Source: Cysteiniphilum marinum (lineage in GTDB: Bacteria > Pseudomonadota > Gammaproteobacteria > Francisellales > Francisellaceae). From it: DNA of 64,000 bases. This document shows positions 8,565 to 18,664 of this stretch, piece by piece; position 1 is the stretch's first letter, and the number at the start of each line of letters is the position of its first letter. Both the position numbers and the translations under genes were made by a program. The notes under the pieces are model-generated. The model saw nothing but the letters and a program-made list of their open reading frames with translations, ran no database searches and was not told the DNA's origin. The stretch is from contig NZ_JACYVZ010000005.1 in assembly GCF_014857925.1 (NCBI RefSeq), forward strand, positions 1-64,000, given 5' to 3'.

Positions 8565-9779
8565 TTAATCTTTACTAAATAGTGCATCAATAAAGTCATC
8601 AGCATGAAATGGGCGAAGATCATCGATCTTCTCACCAATACCAATAAAGCGAATGGGTAATTGAAGCTTTTTAGCAATTGCGAAAATAACGCCACCTTTG
8701 GCTGTGCCATCCATTTTAGTAAGCGTAATGCCAGTAACTGATAGGATTTTATTAAATACATCTGCCTGCATAATGGCGTTTTGCCCAGTACCTGAATCCA
8801 GTACGAGCATGACTTCATGCGGTGCTGTATCATCAAGCTTTTTCATGACACGTGCGACTTTCTTAAGCTCTTCCATTAGATTATCTTTGTTATGCAGGCG
8901 TCCTGCAGTATCAGCAATGACAATGTCAATGTTTCTTGATTTGGCTGCTTGTACTGCATCATAGATAACTGAAGCGCTATCAGCGCCGGTGTGTTGGGCA
9001 ATGACGGGGATATGATTTCTTTCACCCCATACTTGAAGTTGCTCAACCGCAGCTGCGCGAAAGGTGTCACCTGCTGCTAAGATAATGGACTTACCTTCGG
9101 ATTGGTATTTCTGCGCAAGTTTGCCAATTGTTGTGGTTTTGCCGGCACCATTAATGCCAATCATTAGAATAACATATGGCTGATGTGCGCTATCAATCAC
9201 TAATGGTTTTTCAGAAGGTGTGATAATCTCTTTAAGCTTCTCTTTAATAAGATCGGTAAGTGCTTCAATAGTTTGTAGCTCATTGCGACTGACTTTAGTA
9301 CGCACTGTTTCCATGATTTCTTGTGTTGCTTCAACACCAATATCTGCGGTAAGTAACTGCATTTCAATATCATCGATTAGCTCATCATCAATGACTTTTT
9401 TACCCAAGAGTAAATCACCAATGCCACCACCGAGTTTTGAGCGTGTTTTTTTCAAGCCCTCTTTTAAACGTGCAAATAATCCACGTTTATCATTGTAAGC
9501 TGTTTCAGCTGTAATGTTTTTTTCTTTATTGTCTATTGCTGGCGTCTCTGTGCTAGCGGGTGCTAATGACTCAGGGGTTTGAATATCAGTGTTTGCTTTA
9601 GATTCAGCTTCTGCTTCAACGGGTATTGAAACAGTTGATGTTTTTACTTCATTCACAGTTTCTTGTTGAGGCTTTGCTTCTGCAACATCTTGTTGGATTT
9701 GCTCTTCTTGAATAGTGTGCGCATCAGGAGATTTGATTTTTTGTTCATTACTACGTTTAAAGCGGTTAAATAAACCCAT
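8565..9779 (-). CDS. ftsY: Signal recognition particle receptor FtsY
   Basis: 404 residues from ATG 9779 (MGLFNRFKRS). A TTG three codons upstream is less likely. A charged, Glu-rich N-terminal region (residues about 10-85) is followed by the N domain and the SRP GTPase: G1 GINGAGKTTTIGKLA, DTFRAAAVEQLQVW, G3 DTAGRLHNKDN, G4-like TKMDGTAKGG and the closing GIGEKIDDLRPFHADDFIDALF. It docks Ffh-ribosome complexes at the inner membrane for co-translational insertion. The ftsE/ftsX genes often found beside ftsY are not here. Confidence 0.96.
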   Translation of the reverse strand: MGLFNRFKRSNEQKIKSPDAHTIQEEQIQQDVAEAKPQQETVNEVKTSTVSIPVEAEAESKANTDIQTPESLAPASTETPAIDNKEKNITAETAYNDKRGLFARLKEGLKKTRSKLGGGIGDLLLGKKVIDDELIDDIEMQLLTADIGVEATQEIMETVRTKVSRNELQTIEALTDLIKEKLKEIITPSEKPLVIDSAHQPYVILMIGINGAGKTTTIGKLAQKYQSEGKSIILAAGDTFRAAAVEQLQVWGERNHIPVIAQHTGADSASVIYDAVQAAKSRNIDIVIADTAGRLHNKDNLMEELKKVARVMKKLDDTAPHEVMLVLDSGTGQNAIMQADVFNKILSVTGITLTKMDGTAKGGVIFAIAKKLQLPIRFIGIGEKIDDLRPFHADDFIDALFSKD

Positions 9780-9852
9780 GTCGATCAAAGTATAAATTTA
9801 AACTAGATGCATTCTGCATGATGCAGTAAGGCTTTTCAAGTATGCTTTATTG

Positions 9853-10272
9853 TTATTTGCGATTGATACCGAAGAAATCTGGGTATTGTTTGATAGAATC
9901 ATTGATTTGAAAATATTCTGCTTTAGTGTCAGTGCACACGTGCGCTTTAATTTTAAATAAAGCATTGTTGTTATCAATCGCGCTTAAGGCAACGCTGGCA
10001 TAGGATTGTCTATCTTTGCTTATATTGTAAAGTCGACTACCGCAATGACTACAAAATATGCGCAGCAGATCATGTGATGATGCATAGCTTTTTAAATATT
10101 GTTCACCATATTCAATCATCAGACTTTGAGGTTTAATGGAGAGTTGTGCAGCAAAAGGTGTGCCATGTGATTTCTGGCAAATACTACAGTGGCAGAAAGC
10201 TGCTACTTTGCTAGCGTCACAGCTAAAACGGATCCGTTGACAAAGGCAACTACAGTTGACTTTTTGTGGCAT
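9853..10272 (-). CDS. GFA/CENP-V family zinc protein
   Basis: 139 residues from ATG 10272, one base after the fabH stop, so probably coupled to it. A longer reading from 10317 would overlap fabH. The zinc-binding cysteines of the glutathione-dependent formaldehyde-activating (GFA) fold are visible: NCSCLCQRIRF, FCHCSICQKSHGTPF and IFCSHCGSRLYNI. Family members are often annotated as formaldehyde-activating enzymes, but most have no proven reaction, and I assign the fold only. Its place after fabH is not a standard part of the fatty-acid operon. Confidence 0.85.
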   Translation of the reverse strand: MPQKVNCSCLCQRIRFSCDASKVAAFCHCSICQKSHGTPFAAQLSIKPQSLMIEYGEQYLKSYASSHDLLRIFCSHCGSRLYNISKDRQSYASVALSAIDNNNALFKIKAHVCTDTKAEYFQINDSIKQYPDFFGINRK

Positions 10273-10273
10273 A

Positions 10274-11239
10274 TTAGAACTTGGCAATAAACCCACCCCA
10301 AACAAGACCAGCGCCAAAGGCTTCGGTCAGTATTGTCTGTCCTGGTTTTATTTGATTGTTACGTACGGCGTGATCAAGTGCCAAAGGAATGGAGGCCGCA
10401 GACGTGTTGCCATGGTTTTCAAGAGTGATGATCACCTGTGACATTGGCATATTAAGCTTCTTGGCAGTGGCTTCAAGAATGCGGTAGTTGGCTTGATGAG
10501 GTACTAGCCAGTCAATATCTGAGTCACACATATTGGCTTTAGTTAATAAATCAGATACCAGATCACTAAGCTTAGAAACAGCCTTTTTAAAGACCTTGTT
10601 GCCTTCCATGTGTAACATCGCATGATATTGGGCTTGGGTAAATGGTATTTTACTTAAAAGCCCTGGGATATTTAACATATCTTTGCCTTCACCATCACAA
10701 TAAAGCGTTGAGGCAATAATACCTGCTTCAACGCTTTGGCTTAGGATAATCGCACCAGCTCCATCACCAAATAGCACACAAGTTGCGCGATCTTGCCAAT
10801 CCAATGTACGTGACATGCGCTCAGAGGCAATAACTAAGGCGTTTTTGGCGCTGCCGTTTTCAATATACTGTTTAGCAATATCAACAGCATAAACAAAGCC
10901 ACTGCATGCGGCACTAATATCAAAGGCGGGGCAACAAGGTGCACCTATTTGTGTTTGAACAATGCTTGCAGTTGATGGCATGATGTAATCTGCTGTTCCT
11001 GTGGCAACAATAATAAGGTCAATATCTTGAGCTTGAATGTTGGCTAGTTCCATTGCATTTTTAGCAGCTTCAATTGCCATATGTGCTGTGGTTTCTGATT
11101 CATTGGCAATATGGCGTTGCTTGATACCAACGCGTTGCGTGATCCATTCATCAGAGGTATCAACCATTTTGGCAATATCGGTGTTATGTAATACTTTGGC
11201 GGGTAAGTAACTGCCTGTGCCCGTGATCTTTGCAAACAT
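10274..11239 (-). CDS. fabH: 3-oxoacyl-[ACP] synthase III (FabH)
   Basis: 321 residues starting at ATG 11239 (MFAKITGTGSYLP). A longer frame to 11365 would run inside plsX and is not used. FabH condenses acetyl-CoA with malonyl-ACP to start type II fatty acid synthesis. The catalytic triad is complete: Cys112 in ISAACSGFVYA, His248 in VPHQANYRI and Asn278 in ENHGNTSA. The C-terminal FGAGLVWGG motif is present. It lies 10 bp after plsX in the usual rpmF-plsX-fabH order, but fabD, fabG and acpP do not follow here. Confidence 0.95.
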   Translation of the reverse strand: MFAKITGTGSYLPAKVLHNTDIAKMVDTSDEWITQRVGIKQRHIANESETTAHMAIEAAKNAMELANIQAQDIDLIIVATGTADYIMPSTASIVQTQIGAPCCPAFDISAACSGFVYAVDIAKQYIENGSAKNALVIASERMSRTLDWQDRATCVLFGDGAGAIILSQSVEAGIIASTLYCDGEGKDMLNIPGLLSKIPFTQAQYHAMLHMEGNKVFKKAVSKLSDLVSDLLTKANMCDSDIDWLVPHQANYRILEATAKKLNMPMSQVIITLENHGNTSAASIPLALDHAVRNNQIKPGQTILTEAFGAGLVWGGFIAKF

Positions 11240-11249
11240 TGTTCTAGCC

Positions 11250-12296
11250 TTAAGACTGCATAATGCGCTCAATTTGCGCCTGTGTTTTTTGCGGGATATT
11301 GTATTTAATTTCTTTGATTGCTTCGTAAATGGCAGTTTCAAAAGCTTCAGCTGAAGCACTACCATGGCTTTTAATCACAATACCTCTTAAACCGAGCAAA
11401 GACGCACCATTATATTGGTTGGTGTCAAGTTTGCGTTTAAGTCCTGTCAGTACTGGCGCGCTGATGAGCATCGCAAGCTTAGAGAAAATACTGTTGTTAA
11501 AGCTATCTTTTAACATATCAGCAATAAGTTTAGCTGTGCCTTCCATTGTTTTAAGGGCGATATTACCGGCAAAACCATCGCAAACAATGACATCGGCTTT
11601 AGCCGAGAAAATATCATTGCCTTCGACATAGCCGATATAGTTGATATGGTCACAGTTTTGTAGCATCTTGGCAGCTTGTTTGATGCTGTCTAAGCCTTTC
11701 ATTTCTTCTTCACCGATATTAAGCAAGGCAACGCGTGGGCGCTCAGTGCCCTTAAGATTTGCAGCTAATACAGAGCCCATAATGCCAAATTGAAATAGCT
11801 GCTCTGATGAGCAGTTGACATTGGCGCCTAGATCAAGCATGTAGACAGGATTCATTTTCTTGGTTTTGCGATCTAACGAAGGAATCGCGTAAACGATTGC
11901 TGGGCGATCAATTTCATTGAGTGTTTTTAGCACAAACTTTGACGTTGCCATTAAAGCACCGGTATTGCCTGCGCTAACGCATGCATCAACATCGTCGCTT
12001 TTAACAAGATTAATGGCAACGCGCATTGATGAGTCTTTTTTATTGCGAAGTGCTAATGCAGGAGATTCGTCCATCTCGACAATTTCATTTGCATTAACAA
12101 TTGATAGACGTGTCGTATCATATGGCGTTTTGTGTGCGGTTAGAAATTGCTCGATATCTTTGGCAATGCCAACGAGACAAATATGTAAATCAGGGAATTT
12201 TTTCAGCGCAGATAGGCAGGCTGGAATGGTGGTTTTTAATCCATGGTCACCACCCATGGCATCAACAGATATTTTATAAGATATTGAACTGGTCAC
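11250..12296 (-). CDS. plsX: Phosphate acyltransferase PlsX
   Basis: A 348-residue PlsX, which makes acyl-phosphate from acyl-ACP for phospholipid synthesis by PlsY. Family features: SVDAMGGDHG near the N terminus, EMDESPALALRNKKDSSMRVAINLV, CVSAGNTGALMA, MLDLGANVNCSS, LLNIGEEEMKG and DVIVCDGFAGNIALKTMEG. The start is taken as GTG 12296, because the next in-frame ATG lies inside the conserved DAMGGD motif. No good Shine-Dalgarno sequence is visible before it. It sits between rpmF and fabH on one strand. Confidence 0.94.
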   Translation of the reverse strand: MTSSISYKISVDAMGGDHGLKTTIPACLSALKKFPDLHICLVGIAKDIEQFLTAHKTPYDTTRLSIVNANEIVEMDESPALALRNKKDSSMRVAINLVKSDDVDACVSAGNTGALMATSKFVLKTLNEIDRPAIVYAIPSLDRKTKKMNPVYMLDLGANVNCSSEQLFQFGIMGSVLAANLKGTERPRVALLNIGEEEMKGLDSIKQAAKMLQNCDHINYIGYVEGNDIFSAKADVIVCDGFAGNIALKTMEGTAKLIADMLKDSFNNSIFSKLAMLISAPVLTGLKRKLDTNQYNGASLLGLRGIVIKSHGSASAEAFETAIYEAIKEIKYNIPQKTQAQIERIMQS

Positions 12297-12332
12297 AGTA
12301 ATACAGAATAATTGCCTTATCGTGCAGTTATT

Positions 12333-12518
12333 CTATTCATCATCAGAAGCAACAGCAACTACTTTCTTGCCTTTGTAGTAACCGTTTGCAGACACGTGAT
12401 GACGTAAATGCATTTCGCCTGTTGTTTTATCAGTTGAAAGCGCTGAAGCAGTTAACGCATCATGTGAACGACGCATGTCTCTTCTTGAACGACTCTTTTT
12501 GTTTTGCTGTACAGCCAT
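12333..12518 (-). CDS. rpmF: 50S ribosomal protein L32
   Basis: A 61-residue basic protein with the bL32 pattern: [21 protein letters not shown] at the N terminus and [17 protein letters not shown] near the end. No cysteines are present, so this is the zinc-free form usual in gammaproteobacteria. A good Shine-Dalgarno (GGAGAA) precedes it. It lies 30 bp after yceD and 36 bp before plsX, the classic arrangement that ties ribosome and lipid synthesis. Confidence 0.95.
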   Translation of the reverse strand: MAVQQNKKSRSRRDMRRSHDALTASALSTDKTTGEMHLRHHVSANGYYKGKKVVAVASDDE

Positions 12519-12548
12519 TATTGATTCTCCTATTTCACTACTTTAATA

Positions 12549-13082
12549 TTAATCTTTCTTTGTAAGTTTTAGCTCTTTTAAAGCAGAAAACGGGTTCGGT
12601 TTGTCCTGCTTTTCGGGGTCGCTAGTTTCAAAAACGCCATAGTATGACGTATTTTGTTCAGCTTGACAATCATTAAGTGATTTTTTTGGGATCATCGGAA
12701 TTGAAAGCAAGATTTCCTCTTCTAATAGCTCAACAAGATTGATTTGATTGTCTTTATAGATGTATGGATCATAAGTATCTGGGAAGTTTTTAAAAAAACG
12801 ATCATCCGTCACAAAGCCAAGTTTAACAGAGTCATCAAAGTGAAATTCAAAAGGTTCAAGTGTTCTTTGGCAAATGAGTGTCACCTTGCCAGTAAGTTGC
12901 CCATCAAGTAGTGGCTTATTGTTTTCAAAGTGAAATTTAAGGTTAAGTTGAAAATCATAAGTGCCATCGACGATGCATTCGTGTAGGGAGGCTAGATGTG
13001 AAAAACTAAAGGTTTGATTAAGCACCATACCTTCTTTGGCAGCTTTGATGGGATCTAAAATAAAAGGTTTTTGTTGTAACAT
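12549..13082 (-). CDS. yceD: YceD/DUF177 family protein
   Basis: 177 residues. Features: the N-terminal FILDPIKAAKEGMVLNQTFSF, the mid-region LDGQLTGKVTLICQRTLEPFEFHFDDSVKLGFV with the conserved CQR, and the acidic strand INLVELLEEEILLSIPMIP. The C-terminal NPFSALKELK is also usual. The family is conserved directly upstream of rpmF and is implicated in 23S rRNA accumulation in some bacteria. It is the first gene of the yceD-rpmF-plsX-fabH run and is divergent from bcp, with 71 bp between them for both promoters. Confidence 0.9.
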   Translation of the reverse strand: MLQQKPFILDPIKAAKEGMVLNQTFSFSHLASLHECIVDGTYDFQLNLKFHFENNKPLLDGQLTGKVTLICQRTLEPFEFHFDDSVKLGFVTDDRFFKNFPDTYDPYIYKDNQINLVELLEEEILLSIPMIPKKSLNDCQAEQNTSYYGVFETSDPEKQDKPNPFSALKELKLTKKD

Positions 13083-13153
13083 GCTTTATCTCAAGATTAT
13101 CTTTGTTAAAGTACACAGGTGTTTATGATAATGAAAGTTAAGGAGTATGCAAG

Positions 13154-13621
13154 ATGACTTTGCAAGTGGGTGAAAAAATAAGCTTGCCGCAGGTGGCGAT
13201 GACCTCAAACAAAATGTTTACACTTGATGATTACCGTGGAAAGTATGTGGTGATTTACTTTTATCCAAAGGATAGCACGCCAGGATGCACGACGGAAAGT
13301 ATTGGGTTTACCGATCATTATAAAGATTTTGCTAAAGTTAATGCCACGATCTTTGGTGTATCAAAAGACACCTTAAGTTCACACGAGAAGTTCAAAGCAA
13401 AATACCATATGCCGTTTGAGCTGATTGCAGATACTGAAAAAGCGCTTTGTGAAACATTTGCTGTGCTGAAAGAAAAAAGCATGTTTGGTAAAAAATATAT
13501 GGGCATTGAGCGCAGCACGTTTGTGATTGACATGGAAGGCAAACTTATCAAAGAATGGCGTAAGGTCAAAGTGCCAGGGCATGTTGAGGAAGTGTTAGCA
13601 TTTATCAAAAGTTTAAAGTAA
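13154..13621 (+). CDS. bcp: Thioredoxin-dependent peroxiredoxin, BCP/PrxQ family
   Basis: A 155-residue cytoplasmic peroxiredoxin that reduces hydroperoxides. The peroxidatic Cys45 lies in YPKDSTPGCTTESIGF, with the conserved Thr and Pro before it. The resolving Cys found five residues later in E. coli BCP is absent (Ile50). Cys99 (EKALCETFAV) could serve instead, as in other PrxQ arrangements, or the enzyme may work as a 1-Cys type. The conserved ERSTFVIDMEGKL strand is present. A cupin gene follows after 29 bp. Confidence 0.92.
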   Translation: MTLQVGEKISLPQVAMTSNKMFTLDDYRGKYVVIYFYPKDSTPGCTTESIGFTDHYKDFAKVNATIFGVSKDTLSSHEKFKAKYHMPFELIADTEKALCETFAVLKEKSMFGKKYMGIERSTFVIDMEGKLIKEWRKVKVPGHVEEVLAFIKSLK

Positions 13622-13650
13622 GACGCTTTTGAAATAGGGTATGTATTTAT

Positions 13651-14136
13651 ATGAAAAAAATTGATCATGCATTAATGACTGCTATGGCGCAAAATGCCAA
13701 AGAATCACCGCGTTTGCGCGCGCATCATAATTTCCACCCTGAATTATCAGACTCAGTCAATCGCTTAGCTATTCACCTTAAAAAGGGTACTTATATTCGC
13801 CCACATAGACATTCAGAGTCGCATAAATGGGAGTTGATCATAGCGCTTAAAGGTCAAATAGGTGTGCTTATTTATGATGATCAAGGTATTGTTGTTGACA
13901 AATTTGTCCTTGGTGCAGATGGGGACACTTTGGGGTTTGAGATGACACCCAACACATGGCATGCGTTGTATGCAATTAGTCAAGATGCTTTATTTTTTGA
14001 AGTAAAGCCAGGACCTTTTACGCCCACTGACGAAGGTGATTTTGCTACATGGGCGCCAAAAGAGGGAGACAAAGAAGAAGTGGTTGATTTTATGCGGTGG
14101 CAGGCATCTGCCCAAGTGGGTATGCATTATAAATAA
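13651..14136 (+). CDS. WbuC-like cupin-fold metalloprotein
   Basis: 161 residues with the WbuC pattern: an N-terminal helix (MTAMAQNAKESPRLRAHHNFHP), then the cupin barrel with metal-binding histidines in GTYIRPHRHSESHKWELIIALKGQIGVLIYD and a second motif around EMTPNTWHALYAIS ... FFEVKPGPFTP. WbuC genes often lie in polysaccharide clusters. Here the gene follows bcp with no sugar genes nearby, so its substrate is unknown. It converges on the DUF4442 gene. Confidence 0.8.
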   Translation: MKKIDHALMTAMAQNAKESPRLRAHHNFHPELSDSVNRLAIHLKKGTYIRPHRHSESHKWELIIALKGQIGVLIYDDQGIVVDKFVLGADGDTLGFEMTPNTWHALYAISQDALFFEVKPGPFTPTDEGDFATWAPKEGDKEEVVDFMRWQASAQVGMHYK

Positions 14137-14155
14137 TGATCTCTTATAAGCGGTC

Positions 14156-14665
14156 TTATGCTTCATCTGGTTTAACAAATCTCTTGTCTTTGATGTAAAT
14201 AGTGCGCAAAACACGGGCAATAATTTGTTTATCTTGATCATGGATTTCAATTTCTTTCTGGAAATATATTTTGCCATTAGTATTGGTTTGTTGCTTGATT
14301 TGGTCGATATCGTCATCACTTAAGCGAAACTCACAGTATACTGTTGACTTGCCAGGAGTGATATACTTTATCGAAGACTCCTTATCCCAAATAATATAGT
14401 CATTTCCTAAGATATGACTCAACATCAATGGATAAAAAGCATCGGTCATCGCAAACAATGAGCCACCAAAGTGTGTGCCAAAATAATTACGATTATGCCA
14501 TTTTAGTGGCATTGCAACCTTGATATAGCGATAGTCTTTAGCAATATGTAATGTTTTAATCCCCGCACCGCGATAAGGGCGGTAACGATTAAGGATGAAT
14601 TTAACAGCGCCAACTGGCATTTGTCTTAAGAATTTACGTGCTTTATGCCGCATACAACAGTCCAT
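14156..14665 (-). CDS. DUF4442 (hotdog, thioesterase-like) protein
   Basis: 169 residues of the hotdog-fold DUF4442/YiiD-like group, probably a CoA- or ACP-thioester hydrolase. Features: the NRYRPYRGAGIKTLHIAKDYRYIKVAMPLKW strand pair, the HFGGSLFAMTDAFYPLML helix motif that forms the active-site region in this fold, and a VYCEFRLSDDDI strand. Several N-terminal starts are possible (14665, 14653). The substrate cannot be told from sequence. It converges on the WbuC-like gene with 19 bp between. Confidence 0.75.
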   Translation of the reverse strand: MDCCMRHKARKFLRQMPVGAVKFILNRYRPYRGAGIKTLHIAKDYRYIKVAMPLKWHNRNYFGTHFGGSLFAMTDAFYPLMLSHILGNDYIIWDKESSIKYITPGKSTVYCEFRLSDDDIDQIKQQTNTNGKIYFQKEIEIHDQDKQIIARVLRTIYIKDKRFVKPDEA

Positions 14666-14769
14666 TTTTTAAAGATAACGGCTATTTTATACTTATCATC
14701 ACATTAAGCATAGCGTAAATTGGCTGTTGAATATGGTGATAATAATCGTCTTCCCTGCACATTACGTTG

Positions 14770-14848
14770 GCTGAGCGTTAGTCGAAGCCATAGCGCAAGT
14801 ATACCCACTTCGACTGATGCTCAGTGCATCGCTTCGACTGACGTTTAG
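14770..14848. repeat. Three copies of a CTTCGACTRAYG motif
   Basis: Three versions of one short motif lie within 80 bp: one in reverse (GAGCGTTAGTCGAAG at 14774-14787) and two forward (ACTTCGACTGATGCTCAG at 14807-14824, GCTTCGACTGACGTTTAG at 14831-14848). The outer pair forms a 13-bp inverted repeat with one mismatch (14776-14788 and 14831-14843). It looks like a degenerate short intergenic palindromic repeat with no coding content. Confidence 0.6.
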
Positions 14849-14870
14849 AGTACGATGAGCGTTTGGGTCA

Positions 14871-14899
14871 CAAAAATAAGGCGAGTCAGAAACTCGCCT
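14871..14899 (-). terminator. Rho-independent terminator of the outer-membrane protein gene
   Basis: The stem AGGCGAGT (14879-14886) pairs perfectly with ACTCGCCT (14892-14899) around a 5-base loop. On the minus strand it is followed by TATTTTTGTG, a U-rich tail. It lies 28 bp after the stop of the gene ending at 14927. Confidence 0.8.
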
Positions 14900-14926
14900 A
14901 AGATAAAGAATGATTAGAGATAGTTG

Positions 14927-15565
14927 TTACATAGGAAGGGTATAAGCAACACCTGCTGAAATCGTACCTAACCCAGAGTTCTGACCTTTATAAGGCAGCC
15001 AGTTGTATTGATATTGTGCGAAAATATTAAATTGTTGTAACTGGTAGCCAATACCGCCAGCTACGACTGGACGCCATAGGGTTTCATGATTATCTTTGCT
15101 AGCAGCGCCAGTTGCTTCAAGCGTTTCATTAATTCTGTTGTAAGCATATCCTGCTTTGGCGAATATGTTTAAGCCGCCTGTATGAGGAATATAAAATTTG
15201 CCTGTTAAGAATAATGGCACGCTAATCACACTTGCTTTAAGGGATGCGCTACCAGTTGCATCAGATGCTTTGAGTTTAGTAACTTCATAAGCATATTGTC
15301 CACCCAGCTCAACACCTACGGCCATCATCGGGCTAAGTGCATAATCATAGCCAATAAACAATCCGCCAGCAATATTACCGTTATCTTGAGTTGTTGAGCT
15401 TACGCCTTGAAATTGATTAATCCAATTATCACCTTTTAGAGCGCCTGTTGGTGTGGCAAGACCTAAATTTGCACCCATCACCATGCCGGTTTGCGCGCCA
15501 GCAGCAAATGCTGATCCACTGATTAGTGCTGCAGCAGCGACAGTTGTTGCAATAATTTTCTTCAT
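14927..15565 (-). CDS. Outer-membrane beta-barrel protein (OmpA/OmpW-like porin family)
   Basis: 212 residues with a clear signal peptide (MKKIIATTVAAAALISGSAFA cut before AGAQTG). The mature part is short alternating strands (GMVMGANLGLATP, GGLFIGYDYALSPMMAVGVELGGQYAYEV, SVPLFLTGKFYIP, GLNIFAKAGYAYNRI, WRPVVAGGIGYQLQQFNIFAQYQYNW) ending in an aromatic/hydrophobic strand (AGVAYTLPM), as expected of an 8-stranded barrel. There is no periplasmic OmpA domain. Single gene with its own terminator. The ligand or role is unknown; related proteins are often annotated as adhesin-like. Confidence 0.8.
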   Translation of the reverse strand: MKKIIATTVAAAALISGSAFAAGAQTGMVMGANLGLATPTGALKGDNWINQFQGVSSTTQDNGNIAGGLFIGYDYALSPMMAVGVELGGQYAYEVTKLKASDATGSASLKASVISVPLFLTGKFYIPHTGGLNIFAKAGYAYNRINETLEATGAASKDNHETLWRPVVAGGIGYQLQQFNIFAQYQYNWLPYKGQNSGLGTISAGVAYTLPM

Positions 15566-15972
15566 GATTTGCTCTCCTGTTTTATTTCCATTTTGATTTC
15601 AAAAGTAACTTGAACACAATTACCGCCGTCAACGTTAGTCAAAGCATGTTAAAAATGCAAGTTTGATCATATGATTTTGGATAAAAAATGCAGAAAAATA
15701 TCAAAAAATATCAAATTTTAGCGATATAAAATGGACTATGAAAATATTTGTAGTGTTTTTTAATGCATAGATTTATGTGAATGTGAGATTGAAGCGAGGC
15801 TTTATATTAACGATATTTTTTAGCGTTGCGGTATGGTTTTAAAATATATATTCACATGCCTAAGCAATAATTAATTATTGATAAACAATAAAAAAATGAT
15901 TGCAGTAATGCGTTTTAAGTTGTTATATTGTTTGTACCTATTTGTGGTAAAAGTAATCATTCAGGAGAAAAT
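15566..15972. promoter_or_regulatory. Divergent promoter region between the barrel protein and the DUF2975 gene
   Basis: 407 bp without a gene, very AT-rich (runs such as AAAAAATATCAAAAAATATC around 15690-15715). It must hold the promoters of both flanking genes. AGGAGA at 15963-15968 is the ribosome-binding site of the rightward gene. I see no copy of the window's repeat families and no clear operator palindrome. Confidence 0.5.
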
Positions 15973-16533
15973 ATGTCTAAGTTTCGACAATCAAGTTATC
16001 GTTATTATTGGTTTTTTCAAATATGTTTTTATTTGATACCCATTGTTACCTTTTTATTTTGGTTAAGCTTTAGCAAGGGCTCAGCAACTAGTGGGCAGTC
16101 AAGCTTATTTATGCAGCTTGGCATTGGTAATGATTTGATGCAGTACATTCATGGTGATACAGTGCCACTTGGGACAAAGCTGTTGGCATTCTTAATATCA
16201 ATGATTCCAGGAGGAATTGTAATGTATGGATTGAGTCAATTGATCATCGTGTTTAAAAACTATTCACAAGGAAACGTATTTGTATATCACAATGCATTGG
16301 CTTACAAAAAGCTCGGTTATACGCTGTTTGCATGGGTGATTGGCGGGCTTATTTACGATGCACTTATTTCAGTGGTATTAAGCTTTGCCAATCCACCTGG
16401 GCAGCGTGTGTTAACATTGAGTTTGTCAGGTATTGATTTTGTGAGTTTAATCACCGGAGCGGTTGTTATCTTAATTGCCAAAGTGATGCAGCAAGCGCAA
16501 AAGCTTGAAGAAGAAAGCCATTTGACGATTTAG
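15973..16533 (+). CDS. DUF2975 membrane protein, partner of an XRE regulator
   Basis: 186 residues from ATG 15973 (MSKFRQSSYRYYW), which follows an AGGAGA ribosome-binding site. The frame opens upstream, but the extra residues lack a start context. Four hydrophobic segments are visible (FFQICFYLIPIVTFLFWL; LLAFLISMIPGGIVMYGL; LGYTLFAWVIGGLIYDALI; FVSLITGAVVILIAKVM), ending in a charged tail. This matches DUF2975 proteins, which are paired with a small XRE regulator as here (9 bp apart). The pair is thought to sense an envelope or growth signal, but the role is not known. Confidence 0.82.
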   Translation: MSKFRQSSYRYYWFFQICFYLIPIVTFLFWLSFSKGSATSGQSSLFMQLGIGNDLMQYIHGDTVPLGTKLLAFLISMIPGGIVMYGLSQLIIVFKNYSQGNVFVYHNALAYKKLGYTLFAWVIGGLIYDALISVVLSFANPPGQRVLTLSLSGIDFVSLITGAVVILIAKVMQQAQKLEEESHLTI

Positions 16534-16542
16534 GAGATAAGT

Positions 16543-16758
16543 ATGGCAATTATTGTAAATTTAGATGTGATGATGGCGATGCGTAAGATGCGCTCAAAAG
16601 AGTTAGCAGAGAAAATTGGTATTACAGAGCAGAATTTATCAATTTTAAAAACAGGCAAAGCCAAAGCAGTACGTTTTTCAACCTTGGCGCTCATTTGTGA
16701 GGCCTTAGATTGTCAGCCAGGCGATATACTTATATATAGTGAGCGTAGTGAGGATTAA
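16543..16758 (+). CDS. Small helix-turn-helix regulator (XRE, YozG-like)
   Basis: A 71-residue protein that is one HTH domain: MRKMRSKELAEKIGITEQNLSILKTGKAKAVRFSTLALICEALDCQPGDILIY. This is the Cro/C1-type fold of the YozG group that accompanies DUF2975 membrane proteins. It probably regulates its own operon. Downstream lies the short foldback remnant at 16796 and then pyrG. Confidence 0.88.
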   Translation: MAIIVNLDVMMAMRKMRSKELAEKIGITEQNLSILKTGKAKAVRFSTLALICEALDCQPGDILIYSERSED

Positions 16759-16795
16759 CCTTTAGTATAGTCAAATTAAAGTCTTCATAGTCATT

Positions 16796-16831
16796 TATAT
16801 CCACCGTAAATCATTTTGTGATAGGTATGTT
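16796..16831. repeat. Foldback element, copy B (ends only)
   Basis: The two ends of the foldback family are joined with the interior missing: CACCGTAAATCATTTT runs directly into TTGTGATAGGTAT. This looks like an internal deletion at the palindrome centre, as expected of a long hairpin. It lies between the XRE gene and pyrG. Confidence 0.65.
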
Positions 16832-16841
16832 ATAAATTTAG

Positions 16842-18548
<1,707 letters not shown>

Positions 18549-18664
18549 TTGTAGTGGGAAGATTTGATTAATCGTTATTTATTGGTTTATTCCAAATAAT
18601 GAAAGTAGACAGGGTGGTTTATTTCCCCATTTTAATCGGACACAGCTAGAGAAATAGGTCGATA

